Of a DNA stretch of 64,000 bases, positions 22,184 to 30,808 are shown piece by piece (the first letter of the stretch is position 1; every line of letters starts with the position of its first letter). The DNA lies in assembly GCA_963708325.1 (NCBI GenBank), contig OY970203.1, positions 2,170,001-2,234,000 of the forward strand, in the 5' to 3' direction. Under the pieces are notes generated by a model. It was not told the origin of the DNA and ran no database searches. It was given only the letters and a program-made list of their open reading frames with translations. This stretch comes from G963708325 sp963708325. GTDB lineage: Bacteria > Actinomycetota > Thermoleophilia > Solirubrobacterales > 70-9. The position numbers and the translations under genes are program-made.

Positions 22184-24313
22184 TCACAGAGCGATTTGCG
22201 AGCCGACGATCACCGTCTTATCACTGGGTAGCTGAAAGGCGTCGATCGGGCTCGCGGCGTTCCGGGCCATGACTACGAACAGCTTCTTCCGCCCACGGGT
22301 GACCGGGGGGACGTCTTCGGTCGGCTTGATCGAAATTCGCGAGACGACGTAGGAGGCGTGCTCGAGGTCGAGGTTGCGTTCCAACAGCCCCTGCTTGCGA
22401 CAGAGGCGCAGTGCCGCGGGGACGTCGAGCGAATCGTGATAACCCGCCCTGAACGTCACGTGGAAGACGTTGAATTCGCCGCCGATCCGTTCGACCGTGA
22501 AGCGCTCGAACTCATCGACGTTCGGGATGCTAACCAGGTCCACGGAGACGATCACGACCCGCTTCGGGAACGTGCGAGTGTTCTCGACCTCGATCCGGAG
22601 CGCCAGCGGGGTGGTGTCCTTCGTGGGATGCAGGTAGACGGCGACGCCCGGGACCTTCGTCGGCGACTCCTGCTGAGCATCGAGGTCGTCTAGGAACCGC
22701 GTCAGCGGCCCTTCCTTCTCAGTCCTGCCGCGGGTGACGATGGTCTGCCCCCGCGACCAGTTGATCATCACGAGCGAGAGCACCAGTGCGAGCGCCAGCG
22801 AAAGCCACGCTCCGTGCTCGATCTTGATGATGTTGGAGGCGAAGAAGGCCACCTCCACGGTCAGGAACAAGGCTGCGATCGGGACAAGCCTGCGCCTCGG
22901 CGTGCCCCACAGGTAACGGGCAACAGCGAGGAAGAGCAGCGTGTTCAGGACGAAGGTCGCTGTGACGGCGACGCCGTAGATATCGCCCAGCCTGTCGGCG
23001 GACTGGAAGACCAGCGCCAGGGTGACGACGCCGATGCAGAGCGCCCAGTTGACGACCGGGACGTAGATCTGGCCTTCCAGCTTCGACGGGTGGAGGATGT
23101 TGAGCCGTGGCAGGAAGCCGAGCTGGACCGCCTGTCGCGCGACCGAGAAGGAGCCCGAGATCGCGGCTTGAGAGGCGATGATCGTCGCGGCCGTGGCCAG
23201 GAAGAGCATCGGGATGCGCGCCCAATCGGGAGCCATCAGGAAGAAGGGGTTGACCGCGGTGCCCGGATCGTGACGGATCATCGCCGCCTGGCCGAGGTAG
23301 TTCAGCATCAGGGCTGGGAAAGCGACCCCGAACCATCCGAGCCGGATCGGCGCTGCGCCGAAATGGCCCCTGTCCGCGTAGAGAGTCTCGGCGCCGGTCA
23401 CTGCGAGGACGACCCCACCGAGCACAAAAAAGCTCTCCGCCCCGTGCTCCGCGAGGAAACGAGCCCCCCACGTTGGCGAAAGCCCCTGCAGCACCGCCGG
23501 GTCCTTCGCCAGCTGGTGGAGACCCAGGAGCGCGATCGCGGTGAACCAGACCAGGATCACCGGCCCGAACAGCGATCCGATCGCACCCGATCCACGTCGC
23601 TGGAGGATGAATAGCCCAATCAGGATGACGACCGAGATCGGCGCCACCAGGTGGGAGAGCTCGGGTTCGACCACCTTCAGCCCTTGAACCGAGCCGAGGA
23701 CCGAGATCGCGGGTGTGATGATCGCGTCGCCGAAGAACAGCGCCGCGCCGAAGAGGCCGAGCGTCACCAAGGCCGCGCCATGGGCCACCCTGTTTCGCCG
23801 GATCAGGGACGCCAGCGCCATGATGCCCCCGTCGCCACGATTGTGCGCGCGCATGATGAAGCCGGCGTACTTGACGCTGACGATGATGATCAGCGCCCAG
23901 AAGATCAGCGAGACCACGCCGTAGACGTCCGCCGCGGTCGCTCGAGCGACGGTGTCGTGTTGCGTGAAAATGACCTGCTCGGTGTACAGCGGGCTCGTCC
24001 CGATGTCGCCGTAGACGACGCCGAGCGCGCCGAGGGCGAGGGCGGCCTTGCCGGCGTCGGTGATGACGTCCCGCTGACTGTCCTCGAGCGCCTCGAAGCG
24101 CTTGCGCACCGCCTCGGACTCGGCCTCCTCGTCAGTTGGAGCCTCAGGCCGCCAGTAGCCGAGCTTGTGCGCCGCCTCGTTGAAGATCCGCTTCTCGCCG
24201 GGCCGCTTGCCCGTGCGAACCTTGCTGTACTCCGCCTTCGGAGGCATCTGGACGGCAACGGTGTGCGATGCCTCGTGAAGAGAACGTTTGGGCCGCCGCT
24301 CGTTTTCGCTCAC
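22184..24313 (-). CDS. kup: KUP/Trk-type low-affinity potassium transporter
   Basis: I start at the GTG at 24313, one base beyond the UspA stop and preceded by a GAGGGGGG site, giving 709 residues. After a 75-residue hydrophilic N-terminus comes the Kup signature ALGVVYGDIGTSPLYT. About twelve membrane segments follow (to residue about 540), including NRGDGGIMAL, FFGDAIITPAISVL and ASQAAISGSFSVARQA. A 170-residue cytosolic tail ends the protein. It moves K+ with H+ across the inner membrane. It is co-transcribed with the stress-protein gene, and a KdpDE-like pair sits upstream, consistent with a potassium-response cassette. Confidence 0.92.
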   Translation of the reverse strand: MSENERRPKRSLHEASHTVAVQMPPKAEYSKVRTGKRPGEKRIFNEAAHKLGYWRPEAPTDEEAESEAVRKRFEALEDSQRDVITDAGKAALALGALGVVYGDIGTSPLYTEQVIFTQHDTVARATAADVYGVVSLIFWALIIIVSVKYAGFIMRAHNRGDGGIMALASLIRRNRVAHGAALVTLGLFGAALFFGDAIITPAISVLGSVQGLKVVEPELSHLVAPISVVILIGLFILQRRGSGAIGSLFGPVILVWFTAIALLGLHQLAKDPAVLQGLSPTWGARFLAEHGAESFFVLGGVVLAVTGAETLYADRGHFGAAPIRLGWFGVAFPALMLNYLGQAAMIRHDPGTAVNPFFLMAPDWARIPMLFLATAATIIASQAAISGSFSVARQAVQLGFLPRLNILHPSKLEGQIYVPVVNWALCIGVVTLALVFQSADRLGDIYGVAVTATFVLNTLLFLAVARYLWGTPRRRLVPIAALFLTVEVAFFASNIIKIEHGAWLSLALALVLSLVMINWSRGQTIVTRGRTEKEGPLTRFLDDLDAQQESPTKVPGVAVYLHPTKDTTPLALRIEVENTRTFPKRVVIVSVDLVSIPNVDEFERFTVERIGGEFNVFHVTFRAGYHDSLDVPAALRLCRKQGLLERNLDLEHASYVVSRISIKPTEDVPPVTRGRKKLFVVMARNAASPIDAFQLPSDKTVIVGSQIAL

Positions 24314-24314
24314 G

Positions 24315-24815
24315 CTATTCGCCCCCCTCAAGCGCGCCCGCCGGGACTGGGCCGTCTTCGTTCCGTCCAATCCCGGTGGTCGGATCGTGCTCGACGACGA
24401 CCCTGCACGGCCGGTGGGCGAGCACATATCTGGTCGTCGGGCCGAGCGGCCCCTCCTCGCTGGGGGCGTGCTCGGTCGCGATGTAGATCAGGTCCGAGCG
24501 CCGCGTCTCCGCCTCCACGACGATCGCCCGCCCCGGGCTTCGCGTCCGGATCAGCCGGCAGCGCACTCTGCAGCCGGCGGACTTCGCCTGCAGACGCACT
24601 ACCTCCAGCACCCGCCGCGCCTCCTGCTCCTCTTGCTCAAGACCTCCGTTGAGCGGCACCTGTTCGGGGACCTTGAGCAAGTAAACGGCCTCTACGGTGG
24701 CGTCGGGCCCGACCAGCTTCGCCGCCCGCGCCATCGCCTCGTAATCGACACTGGTGCCCAGGAACGGGACGAGCGCCGAGTGATAGGAGACTCCGCGTTG
24801 TTTGACGTCGCCCAT
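24315..24815 (-). CDS. universal stress protein (UspA) family
   Basis: The 166-residue protein has ALVPFLGTSVDYEAMARAAKLV at the N-terminus and a C-terminal nucleotide-loop-like stretch, YIATEHAPSEEGPLGPTTRYVLAHRPCRVVVV-like, matching the UspA G-x2-G-x9-G(S/T) region in degenerate form. It precedes kup with one base between stop and start, so it is probably a partner regulating transport. UspA-type domains are also part of full-length KdpD, which the kinase in this cassette lacks. Whether it binds ATP or a cyclic dinucleotide cannot be told. Confidence 0.75.
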   Translation of the reverse strand: MGDVKQRGVSYHSALVPFLGTSVDYEAMARAAKLVGPDATVEAVYLLKVPEQVPLNGGLEQEEQEARRVLEVVRLQAKSAGCRVRCRLIRTRSPGRAIVVEAETRRSDLIYIATEHAPSEEGPLGPTTRYVLAHRPCRVVVEHDPTTGIGRNEDGPVPAGALEGGE

Positions 24816-24914
24816 GGCTTCCTAATTCCATGGTCGAGCGGGACCCGCTAAGCACCCGCTAAGGACCCGCCTGGCTGCGTAGAGATTTCGCTAAATCCGC
24901 GCCGCGGCGCGGAT

Positions 24915-25607
24915 CTACTGTTCCGCGCGAAATCGGTAGCCGATACCCGGCTCCGTGATCACGTAACGAGGGTTCGCAGGATCCGGTTCGAGCTTGGCGC
25001 GAATGTGGGCGAAGTGCACACGCAGATAGTGGGTCTCGTCTTCGTAGCCGGGACCCCAGACCTCCTGGAGCAGCTGGCGGTGGGTAACCAGGCGCCCCGG
25101 ATGCTCGGCGAGCCGGCTGAGCAGGTCGAACTCGATCGGGGTGAGGTGGACCTCCTCTCCGGCTCGCCGCACGGCCCGATCGGCGAGGTTGATCTCGAGA
25201 TCGCCGACAACACCTACCGGACCCTCGCCGTCCTCACTTCTGCGCCGCAGCACCGCTCGCATCCGGGCGAGCAGCTCCTCGCTGCCGAACGGCTTGGTGA
25301 CGTAATCGTCAGCCCCGGCGTCGAGCGCACGCACCTTCTGGCGCTCGTCGCCGACGGCCGAGAGCACGACGATCGGCACCTGGCTCCAGCGCCTGATCTC
25401 CTCCGCCACCTCGACCCCGTCGCCGTCGGGGAGGATCAGATCGAGCACGATCGCGTCGGGTGGCCTCACCGAGACCGCGTCGAGAGCCTCTTGCTTCGTG
25501 GTCGCCTCCTCCACCCGGTAGCCGGCGTTGGTGAGGATCACCCTCAGCCCCCTGACGATCTGGGGCTCGTCATCCACCACCAGCACCCGCGAGTCTCCGG
25601 CCGTCAT
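24915..25607 (-). CDS. kdpE: KdpE-like OmpR-family response regulator
   Basis: The 230-residue protein has a receiver domain (1-120) with phospho-acceptor Asp in IVLDLILPDGDG, Thr/Ser in VVLSAVGD and Lys in DDYVTKPF. An OmpR-type winged helix (about 135-228) follows, with HLTPIEFDLLSRLAEHPG and YVITEPGIGYRF. The length and the 'LTPIEF..L..L..HPGRLVTH' stretch fit KdpE. The kinase stop overlaps... in the ordered unit the regulator's ATG overlaps the kinase stop by four bases (25604-25607). It probably controls genes of the cassette such as kup; no kdpFABC operon is in the window. Confidence 0.88.
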   Translation of the reverse strand: MTAGDSRVLVVDDEPQIVRGLRVILTNAGYRVEEATTKQEALDAVSVRPPDAIVLDLILPDGDGVEVAEEIRRWSQVPIVVLSAVGDERQKVRALDAGADDYVTKPFGSEELLARMRAVLRRRSEDGEGPVGVVGDLEINLADRAVRRAGEEVHLTPIEFDLLSRLAEHPGRLVTHRQLLQEVWGPGYEDETHYLRVHFAHIRAKLEPDPANPRYVITEPGIGYRFRAEQ

Positions 25608-27007
25608 CCGACTGTGGCCGGCTGCTCAACCAGCGGGAACGAGACGGCGAACGCGGTTCCGTCCGCGGAGTCGGCCTGCAGACGCAGCTCGCCGCCGTTT
25701 GCCTCTACGAAGCCCTTGCAGATGGCGAGCCCGAGGCCGGCGCCCTCGCGTTGGTCGCCAGTGTGGAACGGCTTGAAGATCGCTTTCCGCTGAGACATTG
25801 GCACCCCCGGCCCTCGATCGATGACCCGGGCCGTCACCTTGCCCGCCCCGACACCGCCGCTGATGCGGATGGGCTGGTCGCGCGGAGAGAAGTGCAGCGC
25901 ATTCTCGATCAGGTTGGAGAAGACGCGCTCCAGTTGTGTCGCATCGGCGCGCACGAGTGGCAGCTCGCCGTCCAGCTCGATCTGAATTCGTCGCTGCGTG
26001 GGATCATCGCGAGTGTTGGAGATCGCGGTCGAGATCACTTCAAGCAGATCGCACCAGTCGGTGCGCGGATGAACGGCTCCGGCCTCGATCCGGGAGAGGT
26101 CAAGCAGATTTCCAATGAGCCGGGTAAGGCGATCCGACTCGGCGTCGATCGCGTCGAGCAGCGCGGCCCGATCATCGGCAGCGGTTCCCTTCTCGCGCAG
26201 CCCAGCCGCCGCGGTCCGGATGGACGTGAGCGGCGAGCGCAGGTCGTGTGAGACCGCGTGCAGGATCACGGTCTTGGCGGCATCCGCCTGCCGCGCCGCT
26301 TCCGCCTCGGCGCCGCGCGCGGCGGCACGCTCGCGCTCAGCGGCAACATCGAGCAGCGTGGCTAGCGGCCGCGCGACCCTGTCGAGGTCGGCATCGGACC
26401 ACCCCGACGACTCGCCTGCATACAGCCAGACGGAGCGTTCCTCGGTGGGCAGTCGCAGGACCCTTTCACCCTCCCGAGCCCTGGGCGCGGCGCTGCCCTC
26501 AAGGCGAAGCTCCCCGTGGCCGGCGGCTTCGAGGCTCGCCGAGATCGCCGTCACAAGATCATCGGTCCCACCGAGCAGCGCCGTGGCTGCATCGGCAAGC
26601 ATGATCGCCTCGTGCTCCCGCGCGGCGGCCTGGACCGCCCGCAGCTCGGCCTCGGTGGCGCGCTCCCGCGATTGCCCGGCCAGCCTTCCCACGACCAGCG
26701 CCGCCAGCAGCAGAACGCCCAGCGCGACCACGTTGTCCGAATCGGCGATCGTCAGCTGGTGGAGAGGCTGGACGAAGAAGAAGTTCAGGATCAGGACGCC
26801 TAGCACGGCGGCCGCCAGCGCCGCGACCTGACCGCGGCGGATGGCAACCGCGAGCACCGCGATCACGTAGAGGCTGCCGAGTCCGGCCGGGGTCCCAACC
26901 GAGTCGAGGGCCGCGACGAGTGCCGTCGCAAGCCCCACCCAGGCGAGGGTCTCCAAAGCCGTGGCGGCGATGCGGCCGAACGGAGGCTGCGAACGCATGG
27001 AAATCAT
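25604..27007 (-). CDS. KdpD-like sensor histidine kinase lacking the N-terminal KdpD/Usp domains
   Basis: The 467-residue protein begins with a DUF4118-type block of membrane segments (about 12-105, including AVLGVLILNFFFVQPLHQLTI, the KdpD signature). A GAF-like region follows, then a HisKA domain with HAVSHDLRSPLTSIRTAAAG. The ATPase domain has NLIENALHFSP (N box), DRGPGVP (G1) and GAGLGLAICKGFVEANGG (G2). Full KdpD (about 890 residues) carries a KdpD domain and a Usp domain at the N-terminus; both are absent. Such short forms are common in actinobacteria. It is first in the two-component unit. Confidence 0.88.
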   Translation of the reverse strand: MISMRSQPPFGRIAATALETLAWVGLATALVAALDSVGTPAGLGSLYVIAVLAVAIRRGQVAALAAAVLGVLILNFFFVQPLHQLTIADSDNVVALGVLLLAALVVGRLAGQSRERATEAELRAVQAAAREHEAIMLADAATALLGGTDDLVTAISASLEAAGHGELRLEGSAAPRAREGERVLRLPTEERSVWLYAGESSGWSDADLDRVARPLATLLDVAAERERAAARGAEAEAARQADAAKTVILHAVSHDLRSPLTSIRTAAAGLREKGTAADDRAALLDAIDAESDRLTRLIGNLLDLSRIEAGAVHPRTDWCDLLEVISTAISNTRDDPTQRRIQIELDGELPLVRADATQLERVFSNLIENALHFSPRDQPIRISGGVGAGKVTARVIDRGPGVPMSQRKAIFKPFHTGDQREGAGLGLAICKGFVEANGGELRLQADSADGTAFAVSFPLVEQPATVG

Positions 27008-27151
27008 TTGGATTCCAGTTTAGGTACGTGTTAACGCGGATCGAGCTTCTGGGTCGCCTGCATGAAGTCTCGCCAGCGCTCGTGCTCGGTCGTGTGCATC
27101 GCTCCGACCCCCCGCTATGCGAGTGGAAGGGGTCGGCTGCAGTCGTCGGGT

Positions 27152-27207
27152 GAGTGGTCTGGTTGGCGAGGTGGCTGAGGTTGGGTGGGCCGATTCGGGG
27201 ACCACTC
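27152..27207. repeat. 8-base inverted repeat next to the right att copy
   Basis: GAGTGGTC (27152-27159) and GACCACTC (27200-27207) are perfect inverted repeats, 40 bases apart. The right arm is ten bases from the shared att core. The sequence between is G/T-rich and has no gene. It could be a recombinase-binding feature of the segment end. Confidence 0.4.
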
Positions 27208-27217
27208 GGATGATGTG

Positions 27218-27258
27218 TCCGAGGACGCGAAGTTCGCGCTCGGGTACTAACGGGTACT
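27218..27258 (+). repeat. right attachment-site copy followed by CGGGTACT repeats
   Basis: The 26 bases 27218-27243 equal 22031-22056, and the first 20 equal 2201-2220. Read in frame it gives VSEDAKFALGY then TAA, again the MIP18 C-terminus. CGGGTACT occurs at 27241-27248 and 27251-27258, and CGGGTAAT follows at 27262-27269. This copy lies at the far right and is the best candidate for the original chromosomal 3' end of the MIP18 gene. The 299 bases between the kinase and the next gene hold only this, the inverted repeat and presumably promoters. Confidence 0.8.
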
Positions 27259-27305
27259 CATCCGGGTAATCAAGTCGCCGGTCGTGATGGATCGGCGCGC
27301 CGCTT

Positions 27306-28505
27306 GTGGCCCTTTGGGAGGATCCGGACATCACCGTGACACAGGACATGCAGGAGCCGCGCACGGTCGCGGAGGATCGCGTCGAGGAGCTGCTGGCGGA
27401 CGCGGGTGAATTCTTCGAGGCCTTGCTCTGGGAGGCGGACAGCGCCAGGAATGCGCGCGGCGCGCTCGCCAAGAAGGAGTTGGATCAAAGCGTTATCCGC
27501 GCCTTCGGCGTGGGCTATGCGCCAATCGGTCCCGACGACCTGATGAACCACCTCCGCGGACGCGGTTACTCGATTGAGGAGCTGCTGGCGGCCGGGCTCG
27601 CGACGCGCTCGGTGAGGGGCCGCCCGCACGCCTACTTTCGCTCTCGGGTGATGTTCCCGGTCAAGGACCGTGAGGGCCGGATCCTCGGCTTCGCCGGCCT
27701 CGGCACCCACCTCGGCCCCTCCTGGCCGCTATGGGTGACCTCGCCCGACGTTGGCCCCTATCGTCGCTCCCAGGCGGTCTTCGCGCTCGACCGGGCAGCG
27801 AGTGAGATAGAGGCTTCGCGCACCGCCTCGGTGCGGCCCGACTGCATCGAGGTCCTCAGGGCGCACCGGGACGGACAGGCGAACGCGGTCACCGTGCACA
27901 GCACTTCTGTCACTCGCGAGCAGCTGCTCGAGCTTGCCGACGGACTCGGCGGGGGTCCCGACGCGCTCGAGCTCGAGCTGCCGCCGGGGATGCGCACCGA
28001 ACCGGAGCGCGAGCCCGCCGCTTCGAAGGCCGTGCCGCATTCGGTTTGGTCCGAGGAGCAATCTCGCCTCGCGGAGCCGCGGCCTCGGCATCTCAATCTG
28101 AAAAGGGTCGGCCTTGTGATTGCGGCCGGGCTCGCAGCGATCAACGCCTTGACGGGTGCCCCCCTGCTCGCGGTATGGATCGGCTCTCAGGTGCAGTCGG
28201 GAAGACTGGTGAGCATGCGCGGCGCGGTCACGGTCGTGGCGGTTCTTGCGGCCTTGGAGTTCCTGCTTGGCTGGACGCTGACCTGGTTGAACGTGAAGTA
28301 CGACCGGTTGACCGGTCGTCCCCTGACAGCCGCTCAGACATCTCCCTGGCACCGCGCCAAGCGTGGCGATCGCGTGGAGGACATGAGAAGCAGATACGGG
28401 GTCAGCGCGCCCGAGAAGGTTGTCGCGGCATGCGTTGTCGCGGGCGTGCTCGCGTTCGAGATCTGGTTCTTCTTCCTCGCCGGCTCGTCGCTTCCGAGCT
28501 CCTAG
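27306..28505 (+). CDS. DnaG primase-core-like domain fused to membrane segments
   Basis: The 399-residue protein (GTG 27306; in-frame GTG 27336 and ATG 27348 are also possible) has residues about 30-140 resembling the N-terminal half of the DnaG catalytic core. FFEALLWEADSARNARGAL is followed by VIRAFGVGYAPIGPDDLMNHLRGRG and RSRVMFPVKDREGRILGFAGLG. The zinc-binding domain and the acidic Toprim motifs of primase are absent. The next 100 residues match nothing I know. The C-terminus has four probable membrane segments (VGLVIAAGLAAINALTGAPLLAVWIG, AVTVVAVLAALEFLLGW, VVAACVVAGVLAFEIWFFFLAG). It is unlikely to be a primase. It starts about 50 bases after the right att copy. Confidence 0.6.
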   Translation: MALWEDPDITVTQDMQEPRTVAEDRVEELLADAGEFFEALLWEADSARNARGALAKKELDQSVIRAFGVGYAPIGPDDLMNHLRGRGYSIEELLAAGLATRSVRGRPHAYFRSRVMFPVKDREGRILGFAGLGTHLGPSWPLWVTSPDVGPYRRSQAVFALDRAASEIEASRTASVRPDCIEVLRAHRDGQANAVTVHSTSVTREQLLELADGLGGGPDALELELPPGMRTEPEREPAASKAVPHSVWSEEQSRLAEPRPRHLNLKRVGLVIAAGLAAINALTGAPLLAVWIGSQVQSGRLVSMRGAVTVVAVLAALEFLLGWTLTWLNVKYDRLTGRPLTAAQTSPWHRAKRGDRVEDMRSRYGVSAPEKVVAACVVAGVLAFEIWFFFLAGSSLPSS

Positions 28506-28589
28506 TTCCATCGCCTACTCCGACAGCCCGGCGGCTTCGAGGGCCCGGGAGCGATCGTCGTAGGCGACGACGTGCGTGACCCTGCGCGC

Positions 28590-30641
28590 TCAGTACTCGA
28601 TCGAGAAGCGGACCAGGTCCGCGCGGGCGCGGAAGCCGCCCCCGGCCGTGGCCCTGACCCGGTAGCGGACCTCGCCGCCGGGGGAGACGAAGTCGGTCGG
28701 GGAGGTCGCGTTCGACCAGCTGCTGGCGCGGTCGCTCGTCACGCCGGTCCGCGGGCCGTCCACACCGACCCAGGAGCCGGTCGCCCAGTTGTAGACGCTG
28801 AGCGACACAGCGGCGCTGCTGCGCGTCGCGCTGCCCTCGTAGTCGATCGTCAGCTTGCGCAGCGAGCTGCGCTCGGCCGCGCCGATCGACGTGGACGCGT
28901 AGAAGTCCGACACGTAGCTGTGGCCGGTTCTCGCCGTGGAGATCTCGAGCCTGAAGTCGTCGCTCGCGAACAGCCGCGAGGTGTCGCCGCGGCGGCGGTA
29001 CACGTTCCCCGAGAGGATCGTGTAGGAGGTCGGCTGGAAGCTCTTCGTGGCCACCCGCGCCACCACCGGAGCCGACGGAGTCGCCTCGGCGCTGGCCGAC
29101 GGCCCGCTCTCGTTGCCGGCGCTGTCGTAGGCCGTCACCCGGTAGCGGTAGGCAGTACCGTTGGAGACACCGCTGTCCACGTCGGACGGGGACGCGGTCG
29201 AGGCGCTCGGCGCAGTCGGCCACGAGCCGTCGGCGTTCTGGCGGTAGACGCGGTAGCCGGCCAGGTCGGACTCGCCGTTGGCGCTCCACGCCAGGCTGAC
29301 CTTGGCGTCGCCCGCCGTGGCGCTGAGCCCGCCGGGCGCCGCCGGAGCGGTCGTGTCCGCGGGGGGCGGTGCCGGAGCGGGGTCGGGGGCTGGCGCGGGG
29401 TCCGGGGCCGGCGCGGGGTCGGGGGCTGGGGCGGGGTCGGGGGCCGGGGCGGGGTCGGGCGGCGGCGGGGCCTTCAGGACGGCGCCCTGCATCGCTCCCA
29501 GCGTGACCGAGCTGACCTGCTGGCCGGCCACGTTCGTGTAGGTGTCGCCGAGCGAGACCGTCTTGCTTGTCGCGCCGGGCTCGTTGACGAGGACGATGCC
29601 GCCGTCGAAGTCACGCCGGATCAGGCCGCTCCAGGTGTAGCGCGCGCCCTTGGCAGAGCCGAGATTGACGTCGTAGCCGCCCCACCAGTCGGTCGGCGTG
29701 CCGCCCGGGTTGGTGCCGAGGGCGTCGTTGCCGTTGGACGTGAGCAGGTAGGAGGCGAGGTTGTATTCGCGCTCCGCGGCGGTGTCCTCGGCCGAGTTGT
29801 TGTTGGCGTCGTAGATGGCGCCGACGCCCTGGGCGTGGAGCCAGTCCACGTGGGCGAGGAAGGTCTCATAGCCGTAGGTTCCCGAGCCGCCGGTGATCCC
29901 GGTGTCGCCGACGCCGCGCTCGAGGTCGATGTAGTTCGCGGCGCGCAGCTCGCGCTGGATGTAGGGGTCCGAGTGCCCGAAGAACCACTGGGCGTTGTGG
30001 ATGATCTCGATATTCGGGAACGCCGCCCGGATCTGCTCGGTGAACTCGGCCATGTAGCGGCGCCAGTCGGACAGCGTCATCGTCTGGCCGGTGCGGGGGT
30101 CCTGGGGCGCGACCCGCTGACCGCTGCCGTTGCCCACCGCCAGGTCGCCGGGGTTGACGTCGTCGACGAACAGGCCCTTGTACCCGGCGGAGAGCTGGCT
30201 GCGGGCCTGGTCGATCCAGTACTGGCGGAAGGCGGGGTTGCCGACGTCGCCCGCGTATTGCGGGCAGGTGCCGCCGGAGCAGCCCCAGGGGATGTACATC
30301 TTGTTGCCGCTCGCGTCGCGCAGGATCCACTCCGGGTGCGATCCGGCGAGCCCGTCCGCGTTGTTGGTGTAGATCGCGTAGAGGTCCTTGTAGGTCCAGG
30401 CGTTCGCGAACCAGGACAGTCGCGAGTCGAAGTAGGGGGAGTAGGTCCGCATCCGCCAGTAGTGGTCGTTCATCCACTGCTTCTGGGCGGACGTCGGGTT
30501 GGACGTGAACACGTCGAAGTCGGATGCGGCCGCCTTGGCAAACCGCACCGTCCCCTCGCTGGAGGCATTGGCGGTCGCTGGGGCGACTGTCAGGGAAAGG
30601 GTGGACGCCACGACGATGATGCCTGCGAGCAGGCGTCGCAT
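28590..30641 (-). CDS. secreted glycoside-hydrolase-like protein with FN3 domain
   Basis: The 683-residue precursor has a signal peptide (1-26, ending PATANA). Next comes a TIM-barrel-like catalytic region (about 35-390) with YKGLFVDDVNPGD and FPNIEIIHNAQWFF, resembling the 'putative glycosyl hydrolase' (GHL15-type) group. The acidic FVDD pair is in the usual catalytic strand. A PDPAPA-repeat linker (about 392-429), an FN3 domain (about 430-528) and a 155-residue beta-rich C-terminal domain follow. The C-terminal domain probably binds carbohydrate or the surface. The substrate is unknown; a role outside the cell on polysaccharide is inferred. A GGAGAG precedes the ATG. Confidence 0.75.
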   Translation of the reverse strand: MRRLLAGIIVVASTLSLTVAPATANASSEGTVRFAKAAASDFDVFTSNPTSAQKQWMNDHYWRMRTYSPYFDSRLSWFANAWTYKDLYAIYTNNADGLAGSHPEWILRDASGNKMYIPWGCSGGTCPQYAGDVGNPAFRQYWIDQARSQLSAGYKGLFVDDVNPGDLAVGNGSGQRVAPQDPRTGQTMTLSDWRRYMAEFTEQIRAAFPNIEIIHNAQWFFGHSDPYIQRELRAANYIDLERGVGDTGITGGSGTYGYETFLAHVDWLHAQGVGAIYDANNNSAEDTAAEREYNLASYLLTSNGNDALGTNPGGTPTDWWGGYDVNLGSAKGARYTWSGLIRRDFDGGIVLVNEPGATSKTVSLGDTYTNVAGQQVSSVTLGAMQGAVLKAPPPPDPAPAPDPAPAPDPAPAPDPAPAPDPAPAPPPADTTAPAAPGGLSATAGDAKVSLAWSANGESDLAGYRVYRQNADGSWPTAPSASTASPSDVDSGVSNGTAYRYRVTAYDSAGNESGPSASAEATPSAPVVARVATKSFQPTSYTILSGNVYRRRGDTSRLFASDDFRLEISTARTGHSYVSDFYASTSIGAAERSSLRKLTIDYEGSATRSSAAVSLSVYNWATGSWVGVDGPRTGVTSDRASSWSNATSPTDFVSPGGEVRYRVRATAGGGFRARADLVRFSIEY
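29371..29459 (-). repeat. 18-base tandem repeats encoding the PDPAPA linker
   Basis: About five copies of an 18-base GC-rich unit encode the PDPAPA hexapeptide in the linker of the secreted hydrolase. Small differences between units (GGGGCC versus GGGGCT) suggest slippage and drift. It is coding and not a CRISPR. Confidence 0.7.
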
Positions 30642-30808
30642 TTCTCACTCTCCTTCCGCAGCCCGGCTGTCTGCGTGAGACCCGTGGCTTTGCGTCCCCG
30701 CCTCGCGGCGGGTTTGCCTTTATGGGGAGAGCGGTGCGCCCTCCACAGCGACTCGTCGGCCGCCCCGTAGAGCGCCGAGAGAAAAGCCGGTGAGGATGGA
30801 CGCCTGTG

